Of a stretch of 64,000 nucleotides of DNA, positions 18,386 to 29,166 are shown piece after piece. A program made the translations under genes and the position numbers. Numbering within the stretch: position 1 is the stretch's first letter; every line of letters begins with the position of its first letter. The DNA is from Conexibacter woesei DSM 14684. Lineage in GTDB: Bacteria > Actinomycetota > Thermoleophilia > Solirubrobacterales > Solirubrobacteraceae. A model generated the notes under the pieces. It had not been told where the DNA came from. It worked only from the letters and a program-made list of their open reading frames with translations, and searched no databases. The stretch covers positions 3,954,001 through 4,018,000 of the forward strand of contig NC_013739.1 in assembly GCF_000025265.1 (NCBI RefSeq). Direction: 5' to 3'.

Positions 18386-19474
18386 CTAGACCGGCTGCTG
18401 GACCAGCTCGCGCAGCGCGGCGAGGAAGCGGCGGTTCTCGGCGGCCGTGCCGATCGTCGTGCGGGCCCAGCCCGCGCGGCCGAGCGCACCGCCGGAGCGG
18501 ATCAGCACCTTGCGCTCTCTGAGTCCGTCGAGGATCTCCTGCTCGTCGCCGTCGCCGAGCGAGTGCCAGATGAAGTTCGCCTGCGACTCGGCGACCTTCA
18601 GGCCCATCTCGCGCAGCCCCTCCTCCATCTCGAGGCGGTTGGCGACGGTCTCCTCGACGCGCTGCGTCACGACGTCCTGCCGCAGCAGCGCGGCTTCAGC
18701 CGCCGCCTGACCGACGGCGTTGCAGAAGAACGGCTGGCGCACCTGCTCGACGGCGACGCGGAAGCGCTCGTCGCCGCACAGCGCGTAGCCGACGCGCATG
18801 CCGGCGAGGCCGTAGACCTTCGAGAACGTGCGCAGCAGGACGACGTTCGGATAGCGGCGCGCGAGCGACACCGACGCGTCCGGGTCGTCGAGCACCGAGA
18901 ACTCGCCGTAGGCCTGGTCGACGATCACGCAGACGTGTCTCGGGACCGCCGCCACGAATGCCTCGATCGCGTCCAGCGGGAGCGCTGTGCCGGTCGGGTT
19001 GTTCGGGTTGCAGAGCAGCACCAGCCGCGTCGCGGCGGTGATCTCGGCGAGCATCGCGTCGAGGTCGTAGCGGTCCTCCTCGTCGAGCGGGACGACGACG
19101 GCGCGCGCGCCGGTCGCGGCGGCCATCTGCGGGTAGACCGAGAACGACGGCCACGAGTAGACGACCTCCGCCCCGGGCTCCAGCAGCGCCTCGGCGGCGC
19201 TGAGCAGGATGTCGCAGGAGCCGGCGCCTATCGCGATCCGCTCGGGCATGAAGTCGAAGCGCGCCGCGAGCGCTCTGCGCAGCGACAGGTTCGACGGGTC
19301 CGGGTAGCGGTTCGCGTTCTGTATCGCGCCCGTCGCGGCCTCGACGACGCCGGGCATCGGCCCGAACGGCGCCTCGTTGCTCGCGAGCATCGCGAACTCG
19401 TCGCCGAGCGAGTAGCCGCCCGCGGTCGGGTAGACGGGGATGCGGCGGATCTTCTCGGTGAATTCGATGGCCAT
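18386..19474 (-). CDS. hisC: HisC-family PLP aminotransferase (histidinol-phosphate or aromatic aminotransferase)
   Basis: Fold-type I PLP enzyme of 362 residues from ATG 19474 (MAIEFTEKIRRIPVYPTA). Family motifs are ASNEAPFGP, NRYPDPSN, CNPNNPTGT, the PLP lysine in RTFSKVYGLAGMRVGYA, and RSGGALGRAGWARTTIG near the end. HisC and the actinobacterial phenylalanine/tyrosine aminotransferase (Pat) are close homologues. Adjacency to aroF, tyrA, aroA and a chorismate mutase makes an aromatic role likely, but dual activity is possible. An in-frame ATG at 19519 is an alternative start. Confidence 0.85.
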   Translation of the reverse strand: MAIEFTEKIRRIPVYPTAGGYSLGDEFAMLASNEAPFGPMPGVVEAATGAIQNANRYPDPSNLSLRRALAARFDFMPERIAIGAGSCDILLSAAEALLEPGAEVVYSWPSFSVYPQMAAATGARAVVVPLDEEDRYDLDAMLAEITAATRLVLLCNPNNPTGTALPLDAIEAFVAAVPRHVCVIVDQAYGEFSVLDDPDASVSLARRYPNVVLLRTFSKVYGLAGMRVGYALCGDERFRVAVEQVRQPFFCNAVGQAAAEAALLRQDVVTQRVEETVANRLEMEEGLREMGLKVAESQANFIWHSLGDGDEQEILDGLRERKVLIRSGGALGRAGWARTTIGTAAENRRFLAALRELVQQPV

Positions 19475-19574
19475 GGGCTGCTGGGTCCGTTGTTCGCGTG
19501 CGTGGTCGGTGTGGTCCATTGTGCCTATTCGCCGCGACTTCAGCTCCCGTGGCGATCTGCCGACTACCGGACAG

Positions 19575-20414
19575 ATGAGATCACCTGCCGCCGCCGTCGC
19601 AGTGTTCGCGCTGCTGCTCGCCCTCCCGGTCACCGCGCGAGCGGCCGCCACCGCCGACGCCGCCGCGGCCGGACCGCCGCAGGCGCTCGCGGTGCAGCCC
19701 GCGACCGCCGGAACGCTCACGCCGGTGCGCGGCGTCGCCCGCACCTACGAGCTGATCCTGCACGGCGTCTCGCCGACGCTGGAGGCGTTCGACGACAGCC
19801 CCGGCACCGGCACGCAGCGGATCACGATCGCGCAGCTGCACGCCGTCCTCTTCGGCCACCCCGGCGCGGCGCGCAAGAACGCCGCGATCAGCGTCGGCCC
19901 GCGCACGATGGCCGTCGCCCTGCTGCGCGGCCGCTACGACAGAGCCCGCCGGATCGCCCGCTACCGCGTCCGCGCGCTGCGCGGCGCCCGCCCGCTGCCG
20001 CGCAGACTCGCCCGCCCGGCGCTGTTCATCGACGACTTCGGCGGCTACTCCTGCCACGGCAACCTCAACAACTCGACCGCGCTGTCGCTGAACCCGGTCG
20101 ACTGGGAGGACCCGACCGTGACGCAGCGGATGATCTCCGACCCCGGCTTCGCGGCGCCGAACACGGCGACCGACTGGGAGAGCGCCGGCCGCTTCATCGC
20201 CACCCCCTGCTCGGTCTTCGTGACCTTCCAGTCGACCGACGGCCGCCTCGGCGTGCAGCTGGCGATCAACGAGAACCCGATGCCGAACACGGGCGACGAG
20301 AGCGTCGAATGCTCCCTCAGCGGCCCGGACGCCTACCGCTACCGCTGCGTCCAGCTGTGGAACCGGCTGTCGGGGATGTCGCGCGACGTCTCCTGGCAAC
20401 TGCTGCCGAACTGA
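19575..20414 (+). CDS. secreted protein of unknown function
   Basis: 279 residues from ATG 19575, chosen because a signal peptide starts there (RSPAAAVAVFALLLALPVTARA). The mature part has FIDDFGGYSCHGNLNNSTAL, FIATPCSVFVTFQSTDG and VECSLSGPDAYRYRCVQLW, with four cysteines suggesting two disulfides. I do not recognise a family. It is divergent from the aminotransferase gene and ends 7 nt from the convergent recQ stop. Confidence 0.7.
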   Translation: MRSPAAAVAVFALLLALPVTARAAATADAAAAGPPQALAVQPATAGTLTPVRGVARTYELILHGVSPTLEAFDDSPGTGTQRITIAQLHAVLFGHPGAARKNAAISVGPRTMAVALLRGRYDRARRIARYRVRALRGARPLPRRLARPALFIDDFGGYSCHGNLNNSTALSLNPVDWEDPTVTQRMISDPGFAAPNTATDWESAGRFIATPCSVFVTFQSTDGRLGVQLAINENPMPNTGDESVECSLSGPDAYRYRCVQLWNRLSGMSRDVSWQLLPN

Positions 20415-20421
20415 GCCGGCG

Positions 20422-22539
<2,118 letters not shown>

Positions 22540-22558
22540 GGGCAGGACGAGCCGCCCG

Positions 22559-22924
22559 CTACTGCGCCGACTCGAGGTCGGTCCGCAGCACGCGCGCGCC
22601 ACGCAGGTAGACGTGGCTCGACACGTGGTCGGGCTCGGCGTAGTAGTGGACCATCACGCGTATGACGCGCGGCAGCGCGCCCGGCACCGGCACCTCGCGC
22701 GCGCACATCAGCGGCACTCTGCTGAGCCCCATCCGCCGCGCGGCGACGGCGGGGAACTGCGCGTCGAGGTCGTCGGTCAGCGTGAAGATGCAGCTGACCA
22801 TCGCGTCGGCGGTGAGCGCGTTGCGCTCCATCAGCTCGTGCATCAGCTCGTCGGTGGCCGACAGGATCGCCTCGGCGTCGTTGTCCTCGACGGTGGTGGC
22901 GCCGCGAAGCGCGAAGAGCCGCAT
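22559..22924 (-). CDS. aroH: chorismate mutase, AroH type
   Basis: Converts chorismate to prephenate. 121 residues, the size of the monofunctional trimeric AroH class. It starts MRLFALRGATTVEDNDAEAIL, where the arginine before GATTV is catalytic. The conserved segments FPAVAARRMGLSRVPLMCAREVPVPGALPRVIRVM and HVYLRGARVLRTDL supply the other active-site arginine and tyrosine. It gives this locus the branch enzyme feeding tyrA and the aminotransferase. The HAD gene is 13 nt upstream and recQ follows. Confidence 0.9.
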   Translation of the reverse strand: MRLFALRGATTVEDNDAEAILSATDELMHELMERNALTADAMVSCIFTLTDDLDAQFPAVAARRMGLSRVPLMCAREVPVPGALPRVIRVMVHYYAEPDHVSSHVYLRGARVLRTDLESAQ

Positions 22925-22937
22925 GCCGGCGATTCTG

Positions 22938-23591
22938 TCAGGCCGACCAGCGCACCGTCCGCACCTCCGCCGGCAGCTCCCGGCGGGCGCGCGCGACGAA
23001 CGCGTCGGAGGGGTTGACGAGGACGGCGACGCGCGCGTCGCGCAGCATCGGCAGGTCGACGGCGTGGTCGCTGTAGGCGGTCTCCCACGGCGGGACGATC
23101 CCGCGCGCCTGCAGCTGGCGCGGCTTCTCGTCGCCGAGGTTGTGGAGCGCGACCTCCCAGCGGCGGCCGCTGCGGCGCAGCCGCGAGCCGACCAGCTCGA
23201 CCTCGCCGAGGCCGAGTCCGTCCAGCAGCGCCCGCGCGACCGACTCCTCGCACGCGGTCACGACGACGACGCGGGCGCCGTCGGCGCGGTGGCGGTGGAT
23301 CGCGGCGACGCAGTCGGCGTGGACGGCGCGCGGGGTGACCGCCAGCCGGGCGCCGAACGCCCGCGCCAGCTCGCGGTAGCGCGCGACCGACAGACCGACG
23401 AGCGACAGCCGCACGAGCACGGCGCCCGCCTGCCGGCGCGTCGTCGGCAGCAGCATCAGCGGCACAAGCGGGAGCGCGAGCAGCAGCCGCAGCGGGCCGC
23501 GGACGATCCGACGCGTCACGAACGCGGCGTAGGTGTCGCGGCGCGTGAGCACGCCGTCGAGGTCGAACAGGACGACCGGCGCGGCGCTCAC
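22938..23591 (-). CDS. HAD-superfamily IB phosphatase (SerB-like)
   Basis: 217 residues from GTG 23591, which overlaps the stop of the pseudouridine synthase gene (GTGA). HAD motif I is FDLDGVLTRRDTYAAF, motif II is VVVVTACEESVARA, and motif III is AYSDHAVDLPMLRDARVAVLVNP. The cap is small and helical with a hydrophobic stretch (LRLLLALPLVPLMLLP). It belongs to the HAD-IB group that includes phosphoserine phosphatase. The substrate cannot be told from sequence. Confidence 0.82.
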   Translation of the reverse strand: MSAAPVVLFDLDGVLTRRDTYAAFVTRRIVRGPLRLLLALPLVPLMLLPTTRRQAGAVLVRLSLVGLSVARYRELARAFGARLAVTPRAVHADCVAAIHRHRADGARVVVVTACEESVARALLDGLGLGEVELVGSRLRRSGRRWEVALHNLGDEKPRQLQARGIVPPWETAYSDHAVDLPMLRDARVAVLVNPSDAFVARARRELPAEVRTVRWSA

Positions 23592-24289
23592 GCGTTCGCC
23601 GCCTCCGCCAGCTCGCGCACCTCTCTCGCGGTCAGCCGGCGCGAGCGGCCGGTGCCGAGGTCGCCGAGCGAGAGCGGCCCGAACTGCGTCCGCACGAGCG
23701 ACTTGACCGGGTGGCCGACCTCTTCGCACATCCGCCGCACCTGGCGCTTGCGACCCTCGTGGATCGTCAGCTCCAGCACGTGCGCCGAGAGCCGTCGGAC
23801 GCGCGCGGGCGCGGTCATCCCGTCCTCCAGCCGGACGCCCTCGCGCAACTGGCGCAGCGTGCGGTCGCCGATCTGCGGGCCGCCGACGGTCGCGCGGTAG
23901 GTCTTCGGCACCTCGAAACGCGGGTGCGTCAGGCGGTTCGCCAGCTCGCCGTCGTTGGTCAGCAGGATCAGGCCGGTCGAGTCGGCGTCGAGCCGGCCGA
24001 CCGGGTAGAGCCGCCGCCCCTGCGGGACCAGCTCGGTGACGGTGCGGCGGCCGTGCGTGTCGGCCGCCGTCGAGACGACGCCGGCCGGCTTGTGCAGCGC
24101 GTAGACGACGCGCGGCTCCTCGCCGCGGACCGGCTCGCCGTCGTACGTCACGCCGCTGGAGGCGTCGACGTCGCGGGCCGGGTCGAGCACGATCTCGCCG
24201 CCGACGGCGATCCGCCCTTCGGCGATCAGCTGCTCGGAGGCGCGTCGCGAGGCGACGCCGGCGTGGGCGAGGAACTTGGCGAGGCGCAT
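23588..24289 (-). CDS. rluB: rRNA pseudouridine synthase (RluB/RsuA family)
   Basis: Isomerises uridine in rRNA (23S for RluB). 233 residues from ATG 24289. An N-terminal S4 RNA-binding domain (MRLAKFLAHAGVASRRASEQLI) precedes the catalytic domain with GRLDADSTGLILLTNDGELANRL, where the aspartate is the nucleophile. KRQVRRMCEEVGHPV closes the fold. It lies in the usual scpA-scpB-rluB order, but rlmN on the other strand is inserted between scpB and this gene. A TATGGT box 9 nt before the ATG suggests its own promoter. Confidence 0.93.
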   Translation of the reverse strand: MRLAKFLAHAGVASRRASEQLIAEGRIAVGGEIVLDPARDVDASSGVTYDGEPVRGEEPRVVYALHKPAGVVSTAADTHGRRTVTELVPQGRRLYPVGRLDADSTGLILLTNDGELANRLTHPRFEVPKTYRATVGGPQIGDRTLRQLREGVRLEDGMTAPARVRRLSAHVLELTIHEGRKRQVRRMCEEVGHPVKSLVRTQFGPLSLGDLGTGRSRRLTAREVRELAEAANA

Positions 24290-24298
24290 GAGCCTGCC

Positions 24299-24304
24299 AC
24301 CATA
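24299..24304 (-). promoter_or_regulatory. candidate -10 box of rluB (TATGGT)
   Basis: TATGGT lies 9 nt before the rluB ATG, in the 25-nt divergent gap with rlmN. It would yield a leaderless or nearly leaderless mRNA. Confidence 0.35.
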
Positions 24305-24314
24305 GAGGGCGCTC

Positions 24315-25304
24315 ATGGATCTCGACCTGCTCGACAGAACCCTCGCCGACGAGGACCAGCCCCGCTTCCGCGCCAAGCAGGTGTGGGAGTGGACAGCCAG
24401 AGGCGCCGCCGGCTACGAGGAGATGACGAACCTCCCGGCCGCGCTGCGCGCGACGCTCGCCGAGCGCGTGCCGTTCTCCTCGCTGACGCTCCAGCACGAG
24501 GCGCACGCCAGCGACGGCACCGTCAAGGCGCTCTTCTCGACGCACGACGGCCGCGCCGTCGAGGCCGTCCTCATGCGCTACAAGGACGGACGCCGCTCGC
24601 TCTGCCTCTCGTCGCAGTCGGGCTGCCCGCTGACGTGCACGTTCTGCGCGACCGGCACGATGAAGTTCGGCCGCAACCTGACCGCGTCGGAGATCCTCGA
24701 CCAGGCGCTCCACTTCCGCCGCATCGAGGAGGTCGACCACTGCGTCTTCATGGGCATGGGCGAGCCGATGATGAACCTCGACCACGTGCTGGCGGCGTGC
24801 AGAGCACTCCCGAGCATCGGCATCACGCACCGCCGCACGGCGATCTCGACGGTCGGCTGGATCCCGGGAATCGAGCGGCTGACCGACAGCGAGATGCCGA
24901 TCCGCCTCGCGCTCTCGCTGCACGCGCCAGACGAGGCGCTGCGCTCGCAGATCATGCCCGTCAACGACCGCTATCCGCTCAGAGACGTGCTGAGAGCGTG
25001 CCGCGACTTCTACGAGAAGAAGCGGCGGATGGTCTTCATCGAGTACGTGATGCTCGGCGGCGTCAACGACGGCTACGCGCAGGCGCTCCAGCTCGCGAGA
25101 CTGCTCGAACCGTGGATGTTCAAGGTCAACCTGATCCCGTACAACCCGACCGACTCGATCTACGACGGCTCCAGCCGCGAGGCGATCGAGACGTTCCGCG
25201 CCGTGCTCGAAGAGCACGGCATCTCTGCGACGGTCCGACTCACGCGCGGTCGCGACATCGACGCCGCCTGCGGCCAGCTGGCCGTCAAGGCCGGCGCGGC
25301 GTGA
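24315..25304 (+). CDS. rlmN: 23S rRNA (adenine-2503-C2)-methyltransferase / tRNA A37 methyltransferase RlmN
   Basis: Radical SAM enzyme that methylates A2503 of 23S rRNA and A37 of some tRNAs. 329 residues. The iron-sulfur motif is CPLTCTFCATG (CxxxCxxC), with GMGEPMMNLD and SLHAPDE following. The catalytic cysteine is near the C-terminus in RGRDIDAACGQL. The gene is divergent from rluB (25 nt) and convergent with scpB. AGA arginine codons occur several times. Confidence 0.95.
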   Translation: MDLDLLDRTLADEDQPRFRAKQVWEWTARGAAGYEEMTNLPAALRATLAERVPFSSLTLQHEAHASDGTVKALFSTHDGRAVEAVLMRYKDGRRSLCLSSQSGCPLTCTFCATGTMKFGRNLTASEILDQALHFRRIEEVDHCVFMGMGEPMMNLDHVLAACRALPSIGITHRRTAISTVGWIPGIERLTDSEMPIRLALSLHAPDEALRSQIMPVNDRYPLRDVLRACRDFYEKKRRMVFIEYVMLGGVNDGYAQALQLARLLEPWMFKVNLIPYNPTDSIYDGSSREAIETFRAVLEEHGISATVRLTRGRDIDAACGQLAVKAGAA

Positions 25305-25330
25305 CCGCGCGGCCGGCCGACGCCGCGTAG

Positions 25331-26044
25331 CTACGCTGCCGGGTTCGGCGTGATCGGGATGACGGGCGCGGCCGGCGCCTCGTCGTCGTCGCCCCCGTCG
25401 GCCGGCTCCACCGCGGACGGCCCCTCGCGACCCTCGGCGGGCTGGGCGGCGGTCGGGACGCCGAGACGCGCCTCGCCCGCGCGCAGCAGGCGATCGCGGA
25501 TGTTCGCCGCGACCTCGGGCGAGGGATCCCACGCGGTCACGTCCGGCAGCTCGTCGAGCGCTCTGAGCCCGAACAGGCGCAGGAACAGCTCGGTCGTGCG
25601 ATAGAGCACGGCGCCGAACTGCGAGCGGCCGGCCTCCTCGATCACGCCGCGCTCGATCAGCGTCGCGGCGGCCGACTCGGCGTTCACGCCGCGGATGCGG
25701 GCGATCTCGGGGCGCGAGACCGGCTGCAGGTACGCGACCACCGCCAGCGTCTCCGCCTGCGCGGGCGTCAGCGGCGGCGTGCGCGGCTTGCCGAACAGGC
25801 GGCGCGCCGCGTCCTCGGCGTGCGGGCTCGACGCGAGCACCCAGCCGCCGGCCAGCTCGCGCAGGACGATCCCGCGCCGCTCGGCCTCGTAGTGGGCGCC
25901 GAGCGCGGCGAGCGCTGCCTCGACCTCGTCGAGGTCGTGCTCCGCCGCCTCCGCCAGCGCCGCGGCCTCGACCGGGTCGCTGGAGAGGAACAGCAGCGCC
26001 TCGACGAGGCGCTCCAGCTCGGCGGTGTCGGAATCGAGTCTCAC
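25331..26044 (-). CDS. scpB: segregation and condensation protein B
   Basis: Winged-helix partner of the SMC-ScpAB condensin complex. 237 residues from GTG 26044, overlapping the scpA stop (GTGA). The paired winged-helix region is typical (LVEALLFLSSDPVEAAALAEA, LAVVAYLQPVSRPEIARIRGVNAESA, LYRTTELFLRLFGL). The C-terminal 45 residues are a disordered Ala/Pro/Asp-rich tail. Confidence 0.94.
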   Translation of the reverse strand: MRLDSDTAELERLVEALLFLSSDPVEAAALAEAAEHDLDEVEAALAALGAHYEAERRGIVLRELAGGWVLASSPHAEDAARRLFGKPRTPPLTPAQAETLAVVAYLQPVSRPEIARIRGVNAESAAATLIERGVIEEAGRSQFGAVLYRTTELFLRLFGLRALDELPDVTAWDPSPEVAANIRDRLLRAGEARLGVPTAAQPAEGREGPSAVEPADGGDDDEAPAAPVIPITPNPAA

Positions 26045-26811
26045 GCGCCGATCGCCTCGGCCGTCGTGACGACGTCCGGCCACGGCGACTCGCTGCGCGC
26101 TTCGACGGTGATGTCGGCGAACGGCTCGTCCTGCTCCCACGTCGCCTCGCCGCGCTTGTACAGCTCCAGCAGCGCCCAGATCGTCACGGCGACGGTGACG
26201 CGGTCCGCTCTCGCGACCGCCTCGTCGAACGAGAAGCGGCCGCGGCCGAGCAGGCTGCGCAGGTGTCTGAGCCGCTCGACGACGGTGACTCTCTGGATCG
26301 TCACGTGGCTGAGCGAGATCTCGGCCGGCATCCGCAGCATGCCGCCGATCGCCTTCCCGAGCAGTTCGGGGTCATAGACCGGCCGCGAGTCGTCGAGCGT
26401 GCCGCGGCGCAGCTCTCTGGGCAGCGGAGCGTGGCGGAAGCGGTAGCCGGACTGCTCGTCGAGCCGGCGCGTGAGGAACTCGGCGGCGCCGCGGTAGCGG
26501 TGCGCCTCCAGCAGCCGCGCGAGCAGTTCCTCGGCCGCCTCGCCGGGCTGGAGGTCGACCAGCTCGTCCTCCTCGCCGGGCAGCATCAAGCGCGACTTCA
26601 GCTCCAGCAGCGCGGCGATCAGGACGAGGAACTCGGTCGCCAGCTCGAGGTCCAGCTCGCCGCGCGCCTCGAGGAAGTCGATGTAGGTGAGGACGACGTC
26701 GGCGAGGTCGACTTCGAGCAGGTCGACCTCCTCGCGCAGGACGAGCGTCAGCAGCAGGTCGAAGGGACCGGCGAAGACGTCCAGGTCGAGGTCGAGATCC
26801 GCGGCGCGCAT
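26041..26811 (-). CDS. scpA: segregation and condensation protein A (kleisin)
   Basis: Kleisin that bridges the SMC heads in chromosome segregation. 256 residues. The N-terminal FAGPFDLLLTLVLREEVDLLEVDLADVVLTYIDFL is the family hallmark, and the C-terminal winged helix (RVTVAVTIWALLELYKRGEATWEQDEPFADITVE) binds SMC. It begins the scpAB pair; a TAGCGT box 9 nt upstream is a likely leaderless promoter. Confidence 0.94.
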   Translation of the reverse strand: MRAADLDLDLDVFAGPFDLLLTLVLREEVDLLEVDLADVVLTYIDFLEARGELDLELATEFLVLIAALLELKSRLMLPGEEDELVDLQPGEAAEELLARLLEAHRYRGAAEFLTRRLDEQSGYRFRHAPLPRELRRGTLDDSRPVYDPELLGKAIGGMLRMPAEISLSHVTIQRVTVVERLRHLRSLLGRGRFSFDEAVARADRVTVAVTIWALLELYKRGEATWEQDEPFADITVEARSESPWPDVVTTAEAIGA

Positions 26812-26820
26812 CGGTCGAAC

Positions 26821-26826
26821 ACGCTA
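26821..26826 (-). promoter_or_regulatory. candidate -10 box of scpA (TAGCGT)
   Basis: TAGCGT ends 9 nt before the scpA ATG and no Shine-Dalgarno sequence lies between. The same hexamer is found 7 nt before the ABC ATPase gene at 45227. Confidence 0.4.
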
Positions 26827-26908
26827 GCGGCCGCACCCGACGACCCTTCGCGTGCACACGCCTCCTTCCGGAGAGTTCCTGCACGGACCTGCTTTCCCTG
26901 TCAGGGTT

Positions 26909-27346
26909 ATGACCGTGAAGCGCGCCATCGTGTCGACGTTCCAGAACCGCATCGCGAACCCGCTGATCAAGCGCCTGCTGGCGCGCGGATGGGTCCCGCC
27001 GGGCTACGCGCTGCTGGAGACGACCGGCCGCAGAAGCGGGCTCCCGCGCCAGACGCCGGTCGGCGACGGGCTCGTCGGCGAGCAGTTCTGGATCGTCGCC
27101 GAGCATGGCGCGCACGCCGCGTACGTGCGCAACATCGCCGCCGACCCGCGCGTGCGCGTACGGGTTCGCGAGGGCCGCAGACAGCTCTGGCGCAGCGGGA
27201 CCGCGCACGTCCTGCCCGACGACGACGCGCGCGAGCGCCAGCGCTGGCTGGCGGGCACCGGCCCCGGCCGTGCCGCGAACGCCCGCGCGGTGCGCGCGTT
27301 CGGGACCGATCTGACGACGGTGCGGATCGACCTCGACCCGCGCTGA
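26909..27346 (+). CDS. deazaflavin (F420)-dependent nitroreductase-family protein
   Basis: 145 residues from ATG 26909. It matches the small Ddn-type split-barrel family by LLETTGRRSGLPRQTPVGDGLVGEQFWIVAEHG and AAYVRNIAADPRVRVRVREGRR. Members use reduced F420 to reduce quinones or nitro compounds. The start follows a CCCTGtCAGGG inverted repeat. An ATG 19 codons upstream exists, but the family homology begins near this one. It is divergent from scpA and convergent with trpS. Confidence 0.82.
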   Translation: MTVKRAIVSTFQNRIANPLIKRLLARGWVPPGYALLETTGRRSGLPRQTPVGDGLVGEQFWIVAEHGAHAAYVRNIAADPRVRVRVREGRRQLWRSGTAHVLPDDDARERQRWLAGTGPGRAANARAVRAFGTDLTTVRIDLDPR

Positions 27347-27378
27347 GCGGGCGGGATGCGGGTGGTGCGGCGCGGCGC

Positions 27379-28395
27379 TCAGGCGGCCGGGTTCGGCCCG
27401 ACGCCCATCAGCTGCCGCACGTCGGCGACGGTGTCGGCCGCGATCGTGCGCGCCTTCTCGGCGCCCGCGGCGAGGATCGCCTCCAGCGCCGCCTCGTCGG
27501 GACGCAGCTCCGCATAGCGCTCCTGCACCGGCGTCAGCCGCTCGATCACGGCCTCGGCGACGGCGACCTTGAAGTCGCCATAGCGGGCGTCGGCGAAGTC
27601 GGCCTCGACGGCCGCGAAGCTCGTGTCGCGGACGGCGGCGAGGATCTCGATCAGGTTCGCGACGCCGGGCTTCTCCGCGCGGTCGTGGCGGATCTCGCTG
27701 CCGGAATCGGTCACGGCGCGCTTGAACTTCTTCTCGATCGTCTTCGGCTCGTCGAGCACGAGCACCGTGCCCTGCTCCGTCCCGCCGGTCGTCGACATCT
27801 TCTTCGTCGGCTCCTGCAGGTCCATGATGCGCGCGCCGACCTCGCGGTAGACGCCCTCCGGCACGACCAGCGGCGCCGCGGCGCCCGCGGCTTCCGCCGC
27901 GAAGCGCGCGTTGAAGCGCTCGGCGATGTCGCGCATCAGCTCGATGTGCTGGCGCTGGTCGTCGCCGACCGGGACCTGCTGCGCGCGGTAGGCGAGCACG
28001 TCGGCGGCCATCAGCGTCGGATACGTGAAGAGCGAGGCGGAGACGAGGTCGCGCTGCGCGCCGGCCTTGTCCTTGAACTGGTGCATGCGGTTGAGGTCGC
28101 CGAACGCCGTGACGCTCGACAGCAGCCACGTCAGCTCGGTGTGCTCGGGCACGTCGCCCTGACGGAAGAAGATGCAGCGCTCCGCGTCGAGCCCGGCCGC
28201 CAGCAGGATCGCCGCGGTGTCGTACAGCCGCTCGCGCAGCACGGCCGGCTCGTAGGGGACCGTCGTCGCGTGGAGGTCGACGATGCAGTAGATCGCCTCG
28301 CCGCGGTCCTGGAGGGCGACGTACTGCTCGATCGCCCCGATGAAGTTGCCGAGGTGCTTGCGACCGGTCGGCTGGATGCCCGAGAAGATGCGCAC
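27379..28395 (-). CDS. trpS: tryptophanyl-tRNA synthetase
   Basis: Class I synthetase charging tRNA-Trp. 338 residues from GTG 28395 (VRIFSGIQPTGRKHLGNFIGA), where HLGN is the HIGH-equivalent. The KMSKS loop reads KKMSTTGG, a variant lacking the second lysine of the usual motif; I believe this is seen in related actinobacteria. Other segments: FTYPTLMAADVLAYRAQQVPVGDDQRQHIEL. A TAGCTT box 8 nt before the GTG suggests leaderless expression. It is convergent with the F420-type gene. Confidence 0.95.
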   Translation of the reverse strand: MRIFSGIQPTGRKHLGNFIGAIEQYVALQDRGEAIYCIVDLHATTVPYEPAVLRERLYDTAAILLAAGLDAERCIFFRQGDVPEHTELTWLLSSVTAFGDLNRMHQFKDKAGAQRDLVSASLFTYPTLMAADVLAYRAQQVPVGDDQRQHIELMRDIAERFNARFAAEAAGAAAPLVVPEGVYREVGARIMDLQEPTKKMSTTGGTEQGTVLVLDEPKTIEKKFKRAVTDSGSEIRHDRAEKPGVANLIEILAAVRDTSFAAVEADFADARYGDFKVAVAEAVIERLTPVQERYAELRPDEAALEAILAAGAEKARTIAADTVADVRQLMGVGPNPAA

Positions 28396-28403
28396 GGCGG
28401 GGA

Positions 28404-28409
28404 AAGCTA
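28404..28409 (-). promoter_or_regulatory. candidate -10 box of trpS (TAGCTT)
   Basis: TAGCTT ends 8 nt before the trpS GTG. It is the same hexamer as the -10 of the mraZ promoter. The box overlaps the stop region of the upstream TetR gene. Confidence 0.35.
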
Positions 28410-29117
28410 CCGTCTCGGCGGCGGCGAAGCGGAGCCGCCGGGCTCGGCCTCCCCCGCCGCCCGCACCGCGTCGAACAACGGACCGTCGAAGACCGCCGTG
28501 ACGGCCTCCGGCACGTCGATGCTCGGGTCCAGCCGGGCGGCCGCGAGCATCGCCGCCAGCAGCGCGTCGGCGAGCACCGCGACGAGCTGCTCGCGCGGCA
28601 CCTCGCGCCGCCGCAGCCAGTCGAGCGCGGCCGTCTCGACCGCGCCGATCCATGCGCGCGCGGTCGCGAGCGCCAGCGGCGAGCCGCCGCCGGCGCCCGG
28701 CATGCCGGCGAGCACGCGCTCGGCGAACGCCTCACGGTCGCGCTCGACGATCGCCATCACGTCCTCGTCGGCCGCGGCGGCGCCGCGCACGACGGCGTGC
28801 GCGTCGGCCTGCTCGTCGATCGAGGCGAAGAAGCGCTCCAGCCCGGTCCGCAGCTGCTCGGTCGGCGGCAGCGTCGGCTCCGGGTCGGCCTCCTCGCGCA
28901 GTCGCGCGACGGCCCGCTCGACGGAGGCGACGTAGAACTCGCGCTTGCCCTTGAAGTAGTGGTAGAGCAGGCCGCGCGAGACGCCGCAGGCGGTCGCGAT
29001 CTCGTCGATCGAGACCTCCTCCCAGCGGCGCCGCGCGAACAGCTCGACGCCCGCGTCGAGCAGCTGGTCGCGACGGACGTCGATCGTCATGCGGGTGCGG
29101 GGGCTCGGACTCGCCAC
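28407..29117 (-). CDS. TetR-family transcriptional regulator
   Basis: 236 residues. An N-terminal helix-turn-helix (RRDQLLDAGVELFARRRWEEVSIDEIATACGVSRGLLYHYFKGKREFYVASV) precedes a ligand-binding helical domain. I prefer the GTG at 29117, since a TAGACT box ends 6 nt before it; the ATG at 29090 is an alternative. The next gene upstream is the large secreted protein, on the same strand. A TetR-like palindrome lies before the P450 gene 2.3 kb away, but no direct link is shown. Confidence 0.88.
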   Translation of the reverse strand: MASPSPRTRMTIDVRRDQLLDAGVELFARRRWEEVSIDEIATACGVSRGLLYHYFKGKREFYVASVERAVARLREEADPEPTLPPTEQLRTGLERFFASIDEQADAHAVVRGAAAADEDVMAIVERDREAFAERVLAGMPGAGGGSPLALATARAWIGAVETAALDWLRRREVPREQLVAVLADALLAAMLAAARLDPSIDVPEAVTAVFDGPLFDAVRAAGEAEPGGSASPPPRR

Positions 29118-29123
29118 AGGCCG

Positions 29124-29129
29124 AGTCTA
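29124..29129 (-). promoter_or_regulatory. candidate -10 box of tetR-family gene (TAGACT)
   Basis: TAGACT ends 6 nt before the GTG at 29117, supporting that start and a leaderless mRNA. Confidence 0.35.
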
Positions 29130-29166
29130 CGAGGGCGGCGAGCGCGAGCCTCCCGGACCGGGCGCG

